Shown piece after piece: positions 46,901 to 54,645 of a stretch of DNA of 64,000 nucleotides. Position 1 is the stretch's first letter; each line of letters opens with the position of its first letter. The position numbers and the translations under genes were made by a program. The notes beneath the pieces were generated by a model. It searched no databases. It was not told where the DNA came from and saw nothing but the letters and a program-made list of their open reading frames with translations. This DNA is from Maribacter algarum (ex Zhang et al. 2020) (GTDB lineage: Bacteria > Bacteroidota > Bacteroidia > Flavobacteriales > Flavobacteriaceae): the NCBI RefSeq assembly GCF_005885635.1, contig NZ_VATY01000004.1:124001-188000 (forward strand), read 5' to 3'.

Positions 46901-47956
46901 GGTTTGCTTTACCTGTTTCACTAATTCTTTGAAAGGCATGTTTGGAGAAAGGTCTGTTCTCAGAACCACGGTATCATTGAAAAATCCGATAAGATTTTCA
47001 AGTGCCTTTTGATCCCGGCTAGCAACAGGGGAGCCTATAAGAATATCTTTTTGACCACTATATCTAAAAAGTAAGGTGTAATAAACGGAAAGAAATAAGA
47101 CATAAGGTGTTACTTCTAACTCTTTTGCTAATTCGAGGATGGAAGTAGATAATTCTTTAGTAAAGAACTGTGTTGGACTCGCCCCCCCCTTAAAACTTGG
47201 TTCAGCTGGTTTTGGGAAATCCGTAGGAAGATTGATATATGGAATATCACCGGACAACTTTTCTTTCCAGTAGTTCAGTTGATTCGAATCTATATCTTGA
47301 TTTTGTTGCCAGTACGTAAAGTCCGAATATTTAATACTCGAATTCAAGTGATCCATTACAGCATCTGAACATAATGACTTGTAATGTTCTGCCCATTCTT
47401 TTCGTAACACCCCCATTGACCACTTATCAGTAGAAATATGATGTAAGGTTAGCAACAAAGCATGTTTTGTTGCATGAATCTTAATCAAAGAAACAAGAAC
47501 CATCGGATGTTTGGAAAGGTTGAAAGAATACTGCGCATCTGTTAACATAAGCTCCTTCGCGGATTCCTCTGCTTCCGTTTCATCCAGATTGCTTAGGTCA
47601 TGGTGCGTAACCTTAATGTTAGCTGAAGGCTCAACTTTGAGAAAAAGTTCACCATCCTCCATATGATATGTTGAACGGAGTATATCATGATTATCACATA
47701 CCAGCTCTAATGCTTTCAAGAGCTTTTCCGTATCTAATTTTCCTTTAAAAACATAACGTTCTGAATAATTGTAAAATGGACTTTCGGGATATAACTGTTG
47801 TAAAAACCACAATCTTCGCTGACCATGGGATAAAGGAATGACAGCATCAACCGGCGCTTTAAGTATCTTAGGGGAACCAGCTTCAGATTTATTCTTCGAC
47901 TTCCATTGACTTAGCAATGAAGCCTTGTCTTTTTGTAATTCTTTTTCTTTTTTCAA
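43949..47956 (-). CDS. NRPS module C-A-T-TE (terminal module)
   Basis: A 1335-residue non-ribosomal peptide synthetase. Condensation domain: HHISTDKWSM, His172-His173 with Asp177, the HHxxxD motif with Lys replacing the usual Gly. Adenylation domain: IYTSGSTGNPKGVPITH, YNEYGPTEATVW, YKTGDLGRYRSDGTIEFLGR and LPNGKIDK. Reading the specificity residues by alignment to GrsA gives DSAMMAEVWK, which I cannot assign. Carrier domain: DLGGDSILSIQF with Ser1038 for phosphopantetheine. Thioesterase: nucleophile Ser1170 in VYCFSVAVG (CxSxA, not GxSxG), Asp in VMDTMADP, His in KGAHINLFEEP. It starts with TTG because no ATG lies in the first 90 codons. It follows the HupE gene by 11 bp, and the thioesterase places it last on the assembly line. 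Confidence 0.93.
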   Translation of the reverse strand: MKKEKELQKDKASLLSQWKSKNKSEAGSPKILKAPVDAVIPLSHGQRRLWFLQQLYPESPFYNYSERYVFKGKLDTEKLLKALELVCDNHDILRSTYHMEDGELFLKVEPSANIKVTHHDLSNLDETEAEESAKELMLTDAQYSFNLSKHPMVLVSLIKIHATKHALLLTLHHISTDKWSMGVLRKEWAEHYKSLCSDAVMDHLNSSIKYSDFTYWQQNQDIDSNQLNYWKEKLSGDIPYINLPTDFPKPAEPSFKGGASPTQFFTKELSTSILELAKELEVTPYVLFLSVYYTLLFRYSGQKDILIGSPVASRDQKALENLIGFFNDTVVLRTDLSPNMPFKELVKQVKQTTLDAFSNKDVPFDTLVKELKQERSLSINPFFQVMFLYHAVPKTPSFGAELTLEHGFFDAGVSKFDLTLYISEEEGILSSTFEYTSDLFEATSIDRFQEHFKNLLEGIVKNSNRSISEVPMLTEKESKFFNLQHSKVENPFADYSGIHDIISDISSKHPENIAVSYMDDKMSYKKLNDKAALQAKKILNKTKNRNEIVGLCIDRSLDMIVGMLAILKAGCAYVPIDPKYPAQRIDFMLTDAEVNIVVTHSELCHLFSNFDSHLISIDSSDSIDGIQEELPKVEENDLAYMIYTSGSTGNPKGVPITHKNIINSTGGRLEFYNTNPEVFLLMSSISFDSSKAGIFWTLCTGGNLIIAENRIEQDISRIEEVIAQNGVSHTLMLPSLYNLILEHGNTSKLKSLDTVMVAGEACPVSLCAAHFEKFDAVELYNEYGPTEATVWCIAHKIVKEHLTATVPLGKAVANAEIYLLDEFLNRVPLGAVGEIYVGGVGLSGEYYKRPELTLKAYVENPFGNSPKDKLYKTGDLGRYRSDGTIEFLGRSDQQVKIRGYRIEIDEIERTIQEYNDLKRVVVLVETFGDNDSKRLAGYVTADVNLDVKELKTYLKDRLPDYMVPSLIIQVEEITTLPNGKIDKLGLQKLRIEESVLNSEELILPANDLESKLLDLWKEVLQMDTISTDDNFFDLGGDSILSIQFISKAKKEGMLLSPNQIFDYQTISKLADFLASKKTQDQEWDYLVALRKEGSKNPLFCIHAGGGHIFFYNVLTKHIDANRPIYAIQASGVYAEKGIHESIEQMATDYLRAMRNLQPEGPYNIMVYCFSVAVGHQMAKQLSEQGQVANLIVMDTMADPWNLNTPKRLKMRVKGFLKRSLRNPVKTLVAMVSTRWVHYKSRFSKARATPEEKALLEMNANLGKICKVYDWNPVSGQVAIILTDKEEESINTEIVESWQTLVSGEVKVARTKGAHINLFEEPDVKEVSARIDEFSV

Positions 47957-47967
47957 GTAGCAAACTT

Positions 47968-49239
47968 TTATTCCACGGGGCTTCTGAGTCCTAAGGCCCT
48001 TAAAATATCACCACCAAAAGTTCGAATACTTTCGTCCAATGGTAAATCGATGTCAAAAGCACGTTCAAATAGCCAGTACAGCGAAATTATGATTAGAAGT
48101 CCAGACAAATAGACTAGAAGTTTTGGGTATAATTTCAATTTTCTTAAGAAATAAAGTACAGGGAAAATCAGAGCGATAATTAATACTTGACCTATTTCAA
48201 CTCCGATATTAAATCCTAATAAAGTGAGGGTCAAAAACTCTCCTTTAAATCCTAACTCGCCCATAACGCTAGCAAATCCGAAGCCATGAAAAAGACCGAA
48301 TACAAAAGCAATCAACCAGTCTTTTCCTTTAAATATGGGTTTTATATTGTGATAGGCTGCCAAACCAATTGACAAGGCGATAATTGACTCTACCAATCGA
48401 GAAGGCAAAACAATTATATTCAACGCGGCCAAGCTCAGCGTAATGGTATGCGCAATTGTGAAGAACGTAACGATTTTTAAAATGTACATAAAGGCTGGTC
48501 TAAATTTCTTGACTGGTTCCCAGCCCCATATATTAAATTTACTTTCACCAACCTCAATATCGCCACCTACCAACGCAGGTTTTGAGCGGCGCACAACAGA
48601 TGGTAAAATCAAGGCAAGTAAAAAGAGTATATGGTCTAAACCTATCCAAATATGCCAAATCCCCTGTTCCACCATGGCAACAAAGCCTTTCCAATAAGAC
48701 TTTTCAGTTAAATCAAGTGTTTTAGTAACCTTACCTTTTGTAAAATCCAAAGCGAACATTGTTTCGTTGTTCACTAAGCCTGCTTTCCAATTATACTCCA
48801 TGGTTAGCAAATTTCTTGTATTCGGTATTTCATTGATAAAAGCAGAATACGTCACGACTAAGTCATCAGGCAAAGTCTCAGAGTTCTCCAAATGGAAAGG
48901 AATTTTTACAAAAAAACCAAAACTGGTCCAAACCATGGACGTATCATCTTCCGTAAAAATAATTTTGTGCTTCCCATATTTGGATGAAAATGAACTTGTC
49001 TTCAACAAATAGGTCTTAATCATTTCGACATGAGGTTCTACATCCTCCCACTCAGGATATTTAGGTAAGCTAAGTCCAAAAGCATCATTGAGTTGATTCA
49101 CATTAATCTCAAAACGTGCATCAATACCTGCTTCTTCATAAACACGCATGTAGATGATACTTTGATTTGGTTGATGTGAAAATGTTAAAATAGGAAACAG
49201 CAGAAAAGCCCAAAGAATGAGCAGAAGTAGTTTTTTCAT
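47968..49239 (-). CDS. HupE/UreJ family membrane protein
   Basis: A 423-residue protein with a signal peptide (ending near TFSHQ), an extracytoplasmic beta domain (residues about 25-190), then at least six hydrophobic segments (LDHILFLLALILP, FTIAHTITLSLAALNIIVLP, FGLFHGFGFASVMGELG and others). The HupE/UreJ type 2 architecture and motifs LDHILF, FTIAHT and FGLFHGFGFAS fit metal transporters or permeases linked to nickel, cobalt or copper. It heads the leftward operon, directly upstream of the NRPS, glycosyltransferase and PPTase genes. The next operon across the intergenic region carries a TonB receptor. Confidence 0.9.
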   Translation of the reverse strand: MKKLLLLILWAFLLFPILTFSHQPNQSIIYMRVYEEAGIDARFEINVNQLNDAFGLSLPKYPEWEDVEPHVEMIKTYLLKTSSFSSKYGKHKIIFTEDDTSMVWTSFGFFVKIPFHLENSETLPDDLVVTYSAFINEIPNTRNLLTMEYNWKAGLVNNETMFALDFTKGKVTKTLDLTEKSYWKGFVAMVEQGIWHIWIGLDHILFLLALILPSVVRRSKPALVGGDIEVGESKFNIWGWEPVKKFRPAFMYILKIVTFFTIAHTITLSLAALNIIVLPSRLVESIIALSIGLAAYHNIKPIFKGKDWLIAFVFGLFHGFGFASVMGELGFKGEFLTLTLLGFNIGVEIGQVLIIALIFPVLYFLRKLKLYPKLLVYLSGLLIIISLYWLFERAFDIDLPLDESIRTFGGDILRALGLRSPVE

Positions 49240-49249
49240 AGTTATTTTT

Positions 49250-49266
49250 TTATTTGAATCAAATAA
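49250..49266. promoter_or_regulatory. 17-bp palindrome upstream of HupE
   Basis: TTATTTGA-A-TCAAATAA, a perfect 8-1-8 inverted repeat, 10 bp before the HupE ATG. It could be a binding site of a dimeric regulator in the 5' UTR or near the promoter. AT-rich palindromes of this size can also arise by chance. Confidence 0.35.
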
Positions 49267-49546
49267 GAAAATAAATAGCGTACAATTCAGGGTGGCTATT
49301 TTTCCTTATAAAATTAGTAATAAAACGGACGCTGACGCAACGTTTCGGCATAAATAGAATCTATTGTCTAAAAATATACAATAAGGTATAACCCAAAGCG
49401 ACGTTAAAAACGTAAGTCTTAAAATACCAAGGTAAATATGGGACAATTTTAAAGTATTGGTTGTAAAAATGTTAATTTTTCGATGACTGAACGCATATCG
49501 TAGTTCATTAACTAACAGTTTTTAGCAGTACTTAATATCGATGGCC

Positions 49547-49554
49547 TAACTTTG
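49547..49554 (+). promoter_or_regulatory. -7 box of the ACP/NRPS/TonB operon
   Basis: TAACTTTG matches TAnnTTTG exactly. TTTA at 49521-49524 lies 22 bp upstream as a weak -33 element. The ACP ATG follows about 100 bp downstream, so the leader would be near 95 nt. Confidence 0.45.
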
Positions 49555-49656
49555 CCTTTAGAATTTTTTATGTTTTTTGTCGTTATCTTTTAGTCTATAA
49601 ATGATGTTACCTACACATTTTGACTATCTGCTGCGATAAAAGTAGCTCCAACTATA

Positions 49657-49884
49657 ATGAACGAAAAAATAATAGCTTTCATCAAGAATGAAATTACGAC
49701 AGAACCATTGCTAGAAATAGATTCTGAAGATAACCTTTTGGAAAATGGAATTGTAGATTCTATGGGAATGATGAGACTCATCCTTTTTCTTGAAAAACAG
49801 TTTAAGAAGCGTGTTCCAACAGAGGATATGACTCTTGAGAATTTCAAAACTGTTGAAAAGATAGCCCTTTATTTTTCAGCCTAG
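49657..49884 (+). CDS. Stand-alone acyl carrier protein
   Basis: A 75-residue carrier protein. The phosphopantetheine Ser is in NGIVDSMGMMRLILFLE (the DSMG motif, DSL/DSM type). Helix pattern and acidity are typical of ACP. It is the first gene of the rightward operon, 16 bp before the second NRPS gene. A discrete ACP here most likely delivers a starter acyl or amino-acyl group to the NRPS condensation domain. It is distinct from the fatty-acid ACP, which is usually next to fabF (not in this window). Confidence 0.92.
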   Translation: MNEKIIAFIKNEITTEPLLEIDSEDNLLENGIVDSMGMMRLILFLEKQFKKRVPTEDMTLENFKTVEKIALYFSA

Positions 49885-49900
49885 AGACCAAAGTTATTCT

Positions 49901-52900
49901 ATGGAAGAAAGAAATGAAAATGCTTTATCGCTAACCCAAAGCCAGTTACAGCTGTGGGCAGGTCAAAAGCTTAATCCAAATACACCTTTACATAATACGA
50001 CACATTCTTTCAAAATCTTTGGAAGGATTGATGAGCCTATTTTTCAAAATGCTTTTCAAAGCCTTGTAAATAAAATAGATGTATTGCGAATAAATTTTGG
50101 AGAAGAAGATGGAATTCCGTTTCAGTTTATTCTAGAAGAATTAGAGCATACTACAGATGTGGTAGATTGCTCCACTTGGGCAGAAGCCGATATCAAAGAA
50201 TGGCTTCGTAACAGATCCCAAAACAAGCTTGATCTTTCTAAAAAAGCATTTGATACCGCCTTACTAAAAGTGGGCGAAGAAAAGTATATCTGGTTTCTTA
50301 ATATGCATCATCTAATTACAGATGCGGTTTCAGCAACCTTAATATTCAAAAATCTTTCAGCAATTTATACTGGTCTCAGTGAGAATACTACTGATGAAGT
50401 ATTGGATTTTCCAAAGTTTCAGTCCTATATTGATTTCGAGAAAGGAGAACGATTAAATTCTGACCATGACGATATTAAAAAATATTGGAAAGATAAGGTT
50501 GAATCAATCAAAGGAAATCCATATTTATATGGAGCTCGCTATCTTAAGAAAACTACTGAATCAACCCGAGTAACCTTAAAATTAGGTACTGAACGTTCTG
50601 AAAAGCTTAAAAAATTAGCAGAAAATCCAGAAATTAAAGGATGGACACAAAACTTGACGTTATTCAATTTGTTCGCTACCATCTATGCCTCATTCCTTCA
50701 TCGGGTGAGTGGTCAAAAATCCATTTCCTTTGGAGCACCAATGCACAACAGAGCAAATAGACCTTTCAAAGAAACTGTCGGACTATTTATAGAGATATTC
50801 CCAATTGGGGTTGATTTTAATGATGAGGATACATTTTTTGATGTTCTAAATCGGATAAAACTAGAAAGCGGCAATTACTTGCGGAATGCCCAACCAGGTA
50901 TGGTTACGCCAGAAATAAGTGGAAGCTTTAACAGCATTTTGAATTTTATCAGTGCTAGCTTTTCTGATTTTAATGGTTTCGAAGTACAATCAGAATGGAT
51001 GCACCCGGGTCATATCGATATATCACACCAAATGCGTTGTCATGTAGTCGATTTTGATGATACCGGAGAACTAGAACTCTTGTTTGATTTAAATCATAGC
51101 GTTTTTGATGAAAAAACCATTGACAAAGTTCCGCAACATTTCCTGAATCTAATGGATGCCTTTTTGAGTGACATTCATTCGCCTATTGGAAAATCAAGTT
51201 TATTATCTAATGAAGAAATAGAAAGTAAAATAGTTATTGGTACTGACAAGCCTTCTCAAAATCTCATTTTGAATCAGTTTGCTACTATCACTAAATCTGT
51301 TTCAAGCCATACCTCCATAACACAAAAAGAAAATAGCTTAAACTATCGAGAACTGGATGAGAAGTCAAATCAATTGGCAGCCTTCTTAAGAAAATGTAGC
51401 ATTGAAAAAGGACAAAAGGTCGGAATTCACATGTATCGTTCTATAGACTATATAGTGAGTGTTCTTGCGGTTTTAAAAGTAGGAGCTAGTTTTATACCAA
51501 TTTCTTCAGATCAACCTGTGGAACGGGTAAAATTCATTCTTTCAGATGCAAATTGTGCTTTGCTATTAACAAATTCCGGACTTGAAAATGAAATTGAAGG
51601 AGGCTCAACTCCCATCTTATCTTTAGAAAAGAATCAGTCCGAAATTGATGAAATGAGTTCCACTGACCTGAACATTGCGATTCAAAAAGAGGATTTAGCA
51701 TATGTTTTATATACTTCGGGCTCAACTGGAAACCCTAAAGGAGTGCTGATTTCGCACGGTTCTTTGGCCAACTATTTATCGTGGGCAAAATCATTCTACA
51801 AGAGTGATAAACCTTTTGTTTTCCCATTGTTTACTTCTATAGGGTTTGATCTAACCATCACATCAACATTCCTGCCTTTGATTACGGGAGGCGCAATAGA
51901 GGTTTATAAAGAAAGTGGTCATGGTCCTGATATTTCGTTAATGGAAGTATTAGAAGAAAACAAAGTCAATAGCATAAAACTCACCCCATCGCATTTGGCT
52001 TTAATTCAAGGGAATGATAATACAGACTCTCAAATCAGAACAATGATTGTTGGCGGTGAAGACTTTAAAACCAAAATCGCTGTGGGCATTCAAAGTAGAT
52101 TTGGAAAGGACCTAAGAATTTTCAACGAATATGGCCCAACAGAATCGACAGTAGGCTGTATTGTTTCTAAATTCAACAAAGACAAGCACACTGATACTTC
52201 GGTGCCCATTGGTAGGCCTATTTATGGTTCAAAAGCTTACATTTTTGATGACTACATGAACTTAGTGCCCGATGGTGTAATCGGTTCATTGTTTATGGGT
52301 GGAGAAGGATTAGCTAAAGGATATTTAAATTTGCCAGAATTGACGGCTGAAAAGTTTATACCAAATCCTTTTGATTCAAATGATAAAATATATCACACCG
52401 GTGATTTAGCCCGAATCAATTCTGAGGGTGAATATGAATACTTGGGCCGAGTAGATGAACAGGTAAAACTGAAAGGCTTCCGTATTGAATTATCAGATAT
52501 AGAGGCTAACTTGCTAAAGCACAATAGTATTGAAAATACCGCTGTAGTGCTTATTGAGAATGAAAAAGCAATTCCAGAAAATGAAGTAATTAACTGTTCT
52601 GATTGTGGTTTACCATCTAACTATCCAAATACAGACTTTGATGAATACGGAGTTTGTCATGTATGTAATGCATTTAAAGGATATAAAGAACAGGCTCAGA
52701 AATATTTTAAAACCGAAGATGAGCTTCAAAAAATATTAATATCGAAAAGAGGACAAAGTCCGAATTACGACTGTATTTCTCTTTTAAGTGGTGGAAAAGA
52801 TAGCACTTATATCCTTGCCCAACTTATCAATATGGGCTTAAAAGTGCTTGCATTCACATTAGATAATGGATATATATCTGACCAAGCAAAGGGTAACATA

Positions 52901-54043
52901 AATCGTATTGTAAGTAAGTTAAATGTGGATCATATCTATGGGACTACTGAACATATGAACAAGATATTCGTTGACAGCCTTCACCGCCATCATAATGTAT
53001 GTAACGGTTGTTTTAAAACGATTTATACTCTAGCTACTCAAATAGCTTTAGATAAACAAATACCATTCGTTGTTACAGGTCTTTCTCGTGGGCAGTTTTT
53101 CGAAACTCGCTTGACCGAAGAATTATTTTGGGATGAAAATGCAGATGTAGCTAAAATTGACGATACTATTCTTGAAGCAAGAAAGTTATACCATCAAGAA
53201 GAAGATGCCGTTAAAGAGCTGATGGATGTCTCTGCTTTTACTAAGGATGAAACTTTTGATAAGGTCCAGTTTGTTGACTTCTACCGTTATACCGATGTAA
53301 CGCTGGAGGAAATGCTAAAATTCTTAAAGGAGAAGGTAGATTGGGTTAGACCAACAGACACAGGGCGCTCAACAAATTGTACTATTAATCAATTGGGCAT
53401 CTATGTACATAAAAAAGAAAGAGGCTATAGCAACTATTCCTTTCCCTACAGTTGGGATGTCCGTATGGGGCACAAAACCAGAACGGAAACACTGGAAGAA
53501 ATCAATGAAGTCATTGACGAAGTCGAGGTGAAACGTATAATGGAAGAAATCGGATATACCGAATCAAGTGAAAGCGAGTTAGAACAAAAGCGTTTGGTAG
53601 GTTATTATACTGGAAAACAAAAAATTAGCTCTGCTGAACTAGCAAATCACTTGAAGAAAGAGCTTCCTGCCCATATGGTGCCAACTCATTTCAAACACAT
53701 TGATGAATTGCCTTTAACAGCAAACGGAAAAGTAGATAAAACCGCACTCAAAGCTTTAAACAATTCCCAGTTGGAGATGGAGACGCCATTTGTCGCTCCT
53801 GAAGGTGAAATCGAAGAACTTTTGGCCTCAATTTGGAAAGAGGTTTTGAGACTGAAACAGGTAGGTGTTCATGATGACTTCATTGCTTTGGGGGGGCATT
53901 CGCTGGCGGCAATTCGAGTGACGGCAAGAATTAATGAAGAGGTTGAAATGAAATTCCCGTTGAACAAAATATTTGAACTTCCAACAATAGCAGAATACGC
54001 GAAGTATATCGAGCAAACACTTGTAGCACTATTGGAGGACTAA
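49901..54043 (+). CDS. NRPS C-A-T with PP-loop ATPase domain inside the A domain
   Basis: 1380 residues. Condensation domain: MHHLITDAVSA (His136-His137, Asp141). Adenylation domain: YTSGSTGNPKGV (about residue 604), FNEYGPTESTVG (about 741), YHTGDLARINSEGEYEYLGR, LPLTANGKVDK. The specificity residues read DLTKIGEVGK, a code known for asparagine. Between AVVLIENE and RLVGYYTGK (residues about 890-1228, DNA about 52570-53586) lies an extra domain: a zinc-finger-like CSDC..CHVC (Cys899, 902, 919, 922), a PP-loop SGGKDS (963-968), CNGC (Cys1034, 1037) and a lone Cys1160. This resembles N-acetyl sugar amidotransferases and thiolating PP-loop enzymes. The insertion site is that of methyltransferases in interrupted A domains. 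The carrier Ser1334 is in LGGHSLAAIR. No thioesterase, so it acts before the C-A-T-TE protein. Confidence 0.9.
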   Translation: MEERNENALSLTQSQLQLWAGQKLNPNTPLHNTTHSFKIFGRIDEPIFQNAFQSLVNKIDVLRINFGEEDGIPFQFILEELEHTTDVVDCSTWAEADIKEWLRNRSQNKLDLSKKAFDTALLKVGEEKYIWFLNMHHLITDAVSATLIFKNLSAIYTGLSENTTDEVLDFPKFQSYIDFEKGERLNSDHDDIKKYWKDKVESIKGNPYLYGARYLKKTTESTRVTLKLGTERSEKLKKLAENPEIKGWTQNLTLFNLFATIYASFLHRVSGQKSISFGAPMHNRANRPFKETVGLFIEIFPIGVDFNDEDTFFDVLNRIKLESGNYLRNAQPGMVTPEISGSFNSILNFISASFSDFNGFEVQSEWMHPGHIDISHQMRCHVVDFDDTGELELLFDLNHSVFDEKTIDKVPQHFLNLMDAFLSDIHSPIGKSSLLSNEEIESKIVIGTDKPSQNLILNQFATITKSVSSHTSITQKENSLNYRELDEKSNQLAAFLRKCSIEKGQKVGIHMYRSIDYIVSVLAVLKVGASFIPISSDQPVERVKFILSDANCALLLTNSGLENEIEGGSTPILSLEKNQSEIDEMSSTDLNIAIQKEDLAYVLYTSGSTGNPKGVLISHGSLANYLSWAKSFYKSDKPFVFPLFTSIGFDLTITSTFLPLITGGAIEVYKESGHGPDISLMEVLEENKVNSIKLTPSHLALIQGNDNTDSQIRTMIVGGEDFKTKIAVGIQSRFGKDLRIFNEYGPTESTVGCIVSKFNKDKHTDTSVPIGRPIYGSKAYIFDDYMNLVPDGVIGSLFMGGEGLAKGYLNLPELTAEKFIPNPFDSNDKIYHTGDLARINSEGEYEYLGRVDEQVKLKGFRIELSDIEANLLKHNSIENTAVVLIENEKAIPENEVINCSDCGLPSNYPNTDFDEYGVCHVCNAFKGYKEQAQKYFKTEDELQKILISKRGQSPNYDCISLLSGGKDSTYILAQLINMGLKVLAFTLDNGYISDQAKGNINRIVSKLNVDHIYGTTEHMNKIFVDSLHRHHNVCNGCFKTIYTLATQIALDKQIPFVVTGLSRGQFFETRLTEELFWDENADVAKIDDTILEARKLYHQEEDAVKELMDVSAFTKDETFDKVQFVDFYRYTDVTLEEMLKFLKEKVDWVRPTDTGRSTNCTINQLGIYVHKKERGYSNYSFPYSWDVRMGHKTRTETLEEINEVIDEVEVKRIMEEIGYTESSESELEQKRLVGYYTGKQKISSAELANHLKKELPAHMVPTHFKHIDELPLTANGKVDKTALKALNNSQLEMETPFVAPEGEIEELLASIWKEVLRLKQVGVHDDFIALGGHSLAAIRVTARINEEVEMKFPLNKIFELPTIAEYAKYIEQTLVALLED

Positions 54044-54048
54044 CAAAC

Positions 54049-54516
54049 ATGCAAAAAGGATTCTTAAAAGGCTTAAAGCCATTTCTTATAAAACGTTTAG
54101 CATTGCTGATAGGTCTTTGCTATTTGTTGAATCCAATGCAAAAACAAATTAGTATTATTTTTCATGAGGTTTCGCATGCGCTTGAAATTCCAAATTATGT
54201 AATGTCGCATAGCCCAAATTCAAGCTATGACCACCAATCCTATGACCACATAGACTATCATGTTGATGATATAACCCATGAACACATATTGGTAGATTTC
54301 TTTGATTCAGTCTTTAAGGCTTTTGATGAAAATGATGGAGCTGAAGATTCTCTTTTTACCCAAAATAAAATTGATAAACATATAACTACGTATCAGTTTC
54401 ATATTCAAAAACATTTTACAATATCGGTTCCAGAAAAATTTTGGTTCACCCAGGATAAATTGGAGTCAGGGCATCGAAAAAGTTTGAAAGAACCTCCACA
54501 ATACTTCCTTATCTAG
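54049..54516 (+). CDS. His-rich membrane-anchored protein
   Basis: A 155-residue protein 5 bp after the NRPS stop. Its N-terminus has a basic hydrophobic segment (LKPFLIKRLALLIGLCYLL), a likely membrane anchor or uncleaved signal. A His/Asp-rich stretch follows (SPNSSYDHQSYDHIDYHV, then DITHEHILVDF), with further His in KIDKHITTYQFHIQKHF. It may bind divalent or cuprous metal. No known family was recognised. Its place between the NRPS and TonB receptor genes points to metal or metallophore handling, but this is inference. Confidence 0.75.
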   Translation: MQKGFLKGLKPFLIKRLALLIGLCYLLNPMQKQISIIFHEVSHALEIPNYVMSHSPNSSYDHQSYDHIDYHVDDITHEHILVDFFDSVFKAFDENDGAEDSLFTQNKIDKHITTYQFHIQKHFTISVPEKFWFTQDKLESGHRKSLKEPPQYFLI

Positions 54517-54645
54517 AGCTTCTAATTATAGCGCTCAAAGGGTTCTACCCAATTTCTTTACAAATTAAATTAAACATCGTAAGTGGTGGTCATGCACAAG
54601 CATGCCTTTCATTAATGGTGTTGTAAATCCCACAAAAAAATCAAA

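Larger units (their letters stand above)
49240..49656. other. Divergent regulatory region of the NRPS/TonB locus
   Basis: 417 bp between the HupE (leftward) and ACP (rightward) genes. Two features stand out: a 17-bp palindrome at 49250-49266 beside the HupE start, and a promoter box TAACTTTG at 49547-49554 for the rightward operon. The rest is AT-rich with no open reading frame. No known metal-box consensus was recognised. Confidence 0.6.
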
